Shown here: in pieces, positions 5,720 to 7,816 of the stretch
Numbering within the stretch: the stretch's first letter is position 1
How the letters are laid out: each line of letters begins with the position of its first letter
NCBI GenBank assembly: GCA_937902055.1
Contig: CALGUJ010000080.1
Location: forward strand, 1 to 7,816
Origin: an uncultured Pelolinea sp.
Lineage (GTDB): Bacteria; Chloroflexota; Anaerolineae; Anaerolineales; Anaerolineaceae
Length of the DNA: 7,816 bases
Direction of reading: 5' to 3'
Notes under the pieces: model-generated
Seen by the model: the letters and a program-made list of their open reading frames with translations, nothing else
What the model was told of the DNA's origin: nothing
Databases searched by the model: none
Position numbers and translations under genes: made by a program

Positions 5720-6733
5720 ATGACAAAGATCAATCAAAACTACCCGCTGGTCGAATTGCATCGCCACCTGGACGGAAGCGTGCGTTTGGAGACCATCCTG
5801 GACATCGGGTTGAAACATAACCTGCCTCTGCCCTCCACCACGCTGGAAGGGCTCAGGCCCTATGTGCAGATCACCGAGATCAAACCCAGTATTCTGGATT
5901 TCTTCAAGAAATTCGAATGGCTCACCGCCGTTATGTTGGATTACGAATCCTGCCGCCGCATTGCGTACGAAAATGTTGAGGATGCGAAAAATGAAGGCCT
6001 CGATTACATCGAGTTGCGTTTCAGCCCCTGGTTCATGGCCGAGCGGTATGCGTTGAATCCCGCCGGGGTTGTGGAAGCAGTGGTCGAAGGCGTACGTCAG
6101 GGATCGCGTGATTTTGGAATCCCGGTCGGCCTGATCGGTATCATCAGCCGCACTTATGGCCCGGATACCTGCATGCGCGAATTGGATGCGCTGCTTACCT
6201 GCAAAGATGCGATCATCTCGCTCGATTTGGCCGGAGATGAAGTGCATTATCCGGCGGAATGGTTCATCCCCCACTTCAAAAAGGCGCGCGATGCAGGCTG
6301 GCATTCCAATCCGCACGCGGGCGAGGAAGATGGCCCGGATAGCATCTGGCATGCCATTCGCGACTTGGGAGCGGAGCGCATTGGCCATGCAGTCTCAGCC
6401 GTTCGCGATCCGGAATTGATGGATTATCTGGCCGAACACGCCATCGGTGTCGAATCCAACCTGACCAGCAATGTGCAAACCAGCAGCGTTCCCGATTATG
6501 CCAGCCATCCCCTGAAGCGCTTCCTGGAAAGCGGAATCCGTGCCTGCATCAATACCGATGACCCCGGCATCAGCGCGGTGACCATCGCCCATGAATATGA
6601 TTACGCCGCGGTTGAAGCCGGCCTCTCGGATGAACAGATCTTCCAGTCGCAAAAAAACGCGCTCGATTGCGCGTTTCTGAATAAAGAACAAAAAGAAGCG
6701 TTGGTTCGTGCTAAACAGGGCACGAAGAATTAA
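5720..6733 (+). CDS. add: Adenosine deaminase
   Basis: The 337-residue protein closely follows the E. coli Add pattern from end to end. Zinc ligands: H14 and H16 in ELHRHLDGS, H199 in HAGE and D280 in NTDDP. Catalytic residues: E202 of HAGE, H223 in RIGHAV and D281. Other family segments are YIELRFSPWFMA (96-107), LDLAGDE (168-174), ESNLTSNVQTS (245-255) and INTDDPG (277-283). The enzyme deaminates adenosine and deoxyadenosine to inosine and deoxyinosine in the cytoplasm (purine salvage). Two positions differ from the common form: the residue after the catalytic His is Ala (GHA for GHG), and HSNPHAGE replaces the usual x-T-V-HAGE. All metal and catalytic residues are present, so activity is expected; related substrates are possible. 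It follows proC by 22 nt, and its stop overlaps the stop of the convergent gene on the other strand. Confidence 0.94.
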   Translation: MTKINQNYPLVELHRHLDGSVRLETILDIGLKHNLPLPSTTLEGLRPYVQITEIKPSILDFFKKFEWLTAVMLDYESCRRIAYENVEDAKNEGLDYIELRFSPWFMAERYALNPAGVVEAVVEGVRQGSRDFGIPVGLIGIISRTYGPDTCMRELDALLTCKDAIISLDLAGDEVHYPAEWFIPHFKKARDAGWHSNPHAGEEDGPDSIWHAIRDLGAERIGHAVSAVRDPELMDYLAEHAIGVESNLTSNVQTSSVPDYASHPLKRFLESGIRACINTDDPGISAVTIAHEYDYAAVEAGLSDEQIFQSQKNALDCAFLNKEQKEALVRAKQGTKN

Positions 6734-7128
6734 AGTTCCAGCCTTTTCAGCAGGCTTTCCATCATCAACTTCCATTCCGGGAATTTCCCGTTGGTTTTAA
6801 AGTAGACCTTGAGCGGAGAGGATTGCAGGATATCGCGCACCACCTCCTCCGCTTTTGCTCTTAAATTGGACGCTGGTTTATTGATCAACGTCAGCCATTC
6901 TTCCGCTTCAGTCGGCAGGTTGGGGTTGATGTCGCCATCCAGAGCAGCCACCAAATCGGCCGCCGCCAATGCGATGCGGCAGTCAGCGATATCCACGTCT
7001 TCGGCGCCCTCTTCTTCAACAATATCCAACGCCCGCTTGACCCGGCTTATTCCACCGCTGTCCAGCAGGTCGTAGATCCAATCCATCGTGTCGTCGTTTT
7101 CGTATATTCCCGGACCCCAATCAGCCAT
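6730..7128 (-). CDS. DUF4259-type small protein of unknown function
   Basis: This 132-residue acidic protein starts MADWGPGIYENDDTMDWIYD and continues into a helical region with RIALAAADLVAALDG (about 51-65). The W-G-x-G-x-[YF]-x-N-D-D-x-x-D-W start and the alanine-rich central helix match the DUF4259 family as I know it; no function is established for that family. No signal peptide or membrane segment is seen, so it is probably cytoplasmic. The start at 7128 is supported by AGGAG (7139-7135), 6 nt upstream, and a TATAAT further up. It converges on add: the stop codons share the four bases 6730-6733 (TTAA), leaving no room for a separate terminator. It is divergent from the GyrI-like gene across a 132-bp regulatory gap. 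It was probably acquired as an accessory gene; no partner is evident. Confidence 0.85.
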   Translation of the reverse strand: MADWGPGIYENDDTMDWIYDLLDSGGISRVKRALDIVEEEGAEDVDIADCRIALAAADLVAALDGDINPNLPTEAEEWLTLINKPASNLRAKAEEVVRDILQSSPLKVYFKTNGKFPEWKLMMESLLKRLEL

Positions 7129-7134
7129 CCGATT

Positions 7135-7152
7135 CTCCTGAAAGTGATTATA
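7135..7152 (-). promoter_or_regulatory. -10 element and Shine-Dalgarno of the DUF4259 gene
   Basis: On the minus strand a perfect TATAAT lies at 7152-7147 and AGGAG at 7139-7135, 6 nt before the ATG at 7128. The -35 expected around 7175-7170 reads CCAACG, a poor match. A minus-strand TTGACA exists at 7187-7182 inside the palindrome, but it is 29 bp from this -10, too far for normal use. The leader would be very short, about 12 nt. Confidence 0.55.
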
Positions 7153-7180
7153 GGCGAATTTTTATTGCGCGTTGGGATAT

Positions 7181-7198
7181 TTGTCAAGGGCTTGACAA
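7181..7198. promoter_or_regulatory. Perfect 8-bp inverted repeat over the -35 of the GyrI-like gene
   Basis: TTGTCAAG (7181-7188) and CTTGACAA (7191-7198) are exact reverse complements separated by GG. The right arm contains the TTGACA -35 of the rightward promoter. The size and symmetry suit a dimeric helix-turn-helix repressor site. The regulator is not in the window. The call as operator is inference; the symmetry is directly visible. Confidence 0.55.
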
Positions 7199-7219
7199 TT
7201 CTTTAAATCATGCTATTCT
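7192..7219 (+). promoter_or_regulatory. Promoter of the GyrI-like gene
   Basis: Consensus TTGACA (7192-7197) and TATTCT (7214-7219) are 16 bp apart. The expected start point is near 7226, giving a leader of about 35 nt. GAGG at 7252-7255, 5 nt before the ATG at 7261, is the ribosome-binding site. Both promoter boxes sit inside separate inverted repeats. Confidence 0.65.
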
Positions 7220-7231
7220 ATTATTAGAATA
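7214..7231. promoter_or_regulatory. Perfect 7-bp inverted repeat over the -10 of the GyrI-like gene
   Basis: TATTCTA (7214-7220) and TAGAATA (7225-7231) are exact reverse complements with TTAT between. The left arm contains the -10 and the right arm reaches past the expected start point. It may be an operator. Its sequence differs from that of the repeat at 7181-7198, so it would be a different protein's site or simply AT-rich chance symmetry. Confidence 0.45.
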
Positions 7232-7260
7232 CTATATTTATAGGATATTAAGAGGATTAT

Positions 7261-7816
7261 ATGAAGATCGACTTCGTTAAAACCTTGGGGAATCTCTATC
7301 AGCAACCCAAAAAAGAAATTTCGATTTTAGAAGTACCAGCCATGAATTTTCTCACGATCAGCGGGCGGGGCGATCCCAACGGCAGCGAGGAGTACTCTCA
7401 GGCGGTAGGCGCGTTATACAGCCTGGCCTATGCACTGAAATTCATGATCAAGAAAGGCCCAACGGCGCTTGATTACGCGGTTATGCCGCTTGAAGGTTTG
7501 TGGTGGGCCGAAGATATGCGTCAATTCAATCTGGACGATCGTTCAAATTGGCAGTGGCAGATGATGATCATGCAACCCGATTGCATTACGAAAGATCAGT
7601 TTACGCAAGCAAAGGAGGATGTTCGCCGGAAGAAGAATCCGCCGCGCCTCGATCAGGTGAATTTCGAACGTTTCGAAGAAGGTCTTTGCGCCCAGATCTT
7701 TCATGCCGGCCCGTACGGGGAAGCCGAACGCACCAGCACCGACAAACTCCATGCTTTCATTGCCGAACAGGGGTATGAAAAAACCGGAAGGCATCACGAA
7801 ATATATTTTAATTCTC
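7261..7816 (+). CDS. GyrI-like small-molecule-binding domain protein, 3' end outside window
   Basis: The frame from ATG at 7261 is open to the window edge (185 codons). It starts MKIDFVKTLG and contains FLTISGRGDPNGSEEYSQAV (30-49), FMIKKG (61-66), VMPLEGLWW (74-82), MMIMQPDCIT (101-110) and GRHHEIYFNS (176-185). These match stand-alone GyrI-like proteins of the COG4832 type (SRPBCC/Bet v1-unrelated SHS2-fold GyrI domain), about 205-215 residues long, so roughly 20-30 residues are missing. Family members bind small molecules; some GyrI-like proteins are known to hydrolyse cyclopropanoid DNA-alkylating toxins, while E. coli GyrI inhibits gyrase. No DNA-binding domain precedes it here, so it is not an AraC- or MerR-type regulator. 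E180 in HHEIY corresponds to a conserved pocket glutamate by inference. GAGG 5 nt upstream fixes the start. The palindromic promoter suggests inducible expression. Confidence 0.88.
   Translation, partial: MKIDFVKTLGNLYQQPKKEISILEVPAMNFLTISGRGDPNGSEEYSQAVGALYSLAYALKFMIKKGPTALDYAVMPLEGLWWAEDMRQFNLDDRSNWQWQMMIMQPDCITKDQFTQAKEDVRRKKNPPRLDQVNFERFEEGLCAQIFHAGPYGEAERTSTDKLHAFIAEQGYEKTGRHHEIYFNS

Noticed and set aside
5062..5733. 223-residue open frame on the minus strand
   Set aside because: It is antisense to proC; the sequence is low-information Gly/Phe-rich text typical of a reverse-frame shadow.
5552..6388. 278-residue open frame on the minus strand across proC and add
   Set aside because: It is antisense to two well-identified genes, spans their junction and has no family features.

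Overview
The window carries seven protein-coding genes, five apparently complete and two cut by the window edges. They form two divergent housekeeping groups and a second divergent pair near the right end. Moderate-to-high GC, the style of the Tgt protein, and the neighbourhood of tgt next to an undecaprenyl-diphosphatase gene suggest an environmental bacterium of the Chloroflexota (Anaerolineae-like). That placement is an inference from protein style, not from a marker gene. No rRNA, tRNA, CRISPR array, insertion sequence or phage gene was seen.

Layout. Positions 1-2030 (minus strand) hold alr (alanine racemase) followed by recJ (N-terminal 298 codons of the exonuclease). They lie 19 nt apart and are probably co-transcribed. 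Positions 2031-2101 form a compact divergent promoter region. A strong consensus promoter for alr (TTGAAA-17-TATACT) and a perfect TATAAT for tgt are both placed so that transcription would start at or within about a base or two of the ATG, so both mRNAs may be leaderless. A tandem 11-bp-spaced direct repeat lies between the two promoters. Positions 2102-4779 (plus) hold tgt (preQ1 tRNA-guanine transglycosylase) overlapping by 4 nt an unusual uppP gene. Its product is a normal-length UppP membrane phosphatase (residues about 1-275) followed by about 220 extra residues resembling a PstS-type periplasmic substrate-binding domain.

Positions 4780-6733 (plus) hold proC (pyrroline-5-carboxylate reductase) and add (adenosine deaminase), each with its own Shine-Dalgarno sequence. 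add converges on a small DUF4259-type gene (minus, 6730-7128), with the two stop codons overlapping. A 132-bp AT-rich divergent region (7129-7260), containing two perfect inverted repeats over the -35 and -10 of the rightward promoter, separates that gene from a GyrI-like small-molecule-binding protein gene that runs off the right edge.

Functional picture. alr and uppP both serve peptidoglycan synthesis (D-alanine supply; recycling of the C55 lipid carrier). They lie back to back with tgt, which serves queuosine modification. recJ is DNA repair; proC and add are proline synthesis and purine salvage. The most unusual item is the UppP-binding-domain fusion. The next most interesting are the paired leaderless-type promoters and the palindromic control region of the GyrI-like gene.
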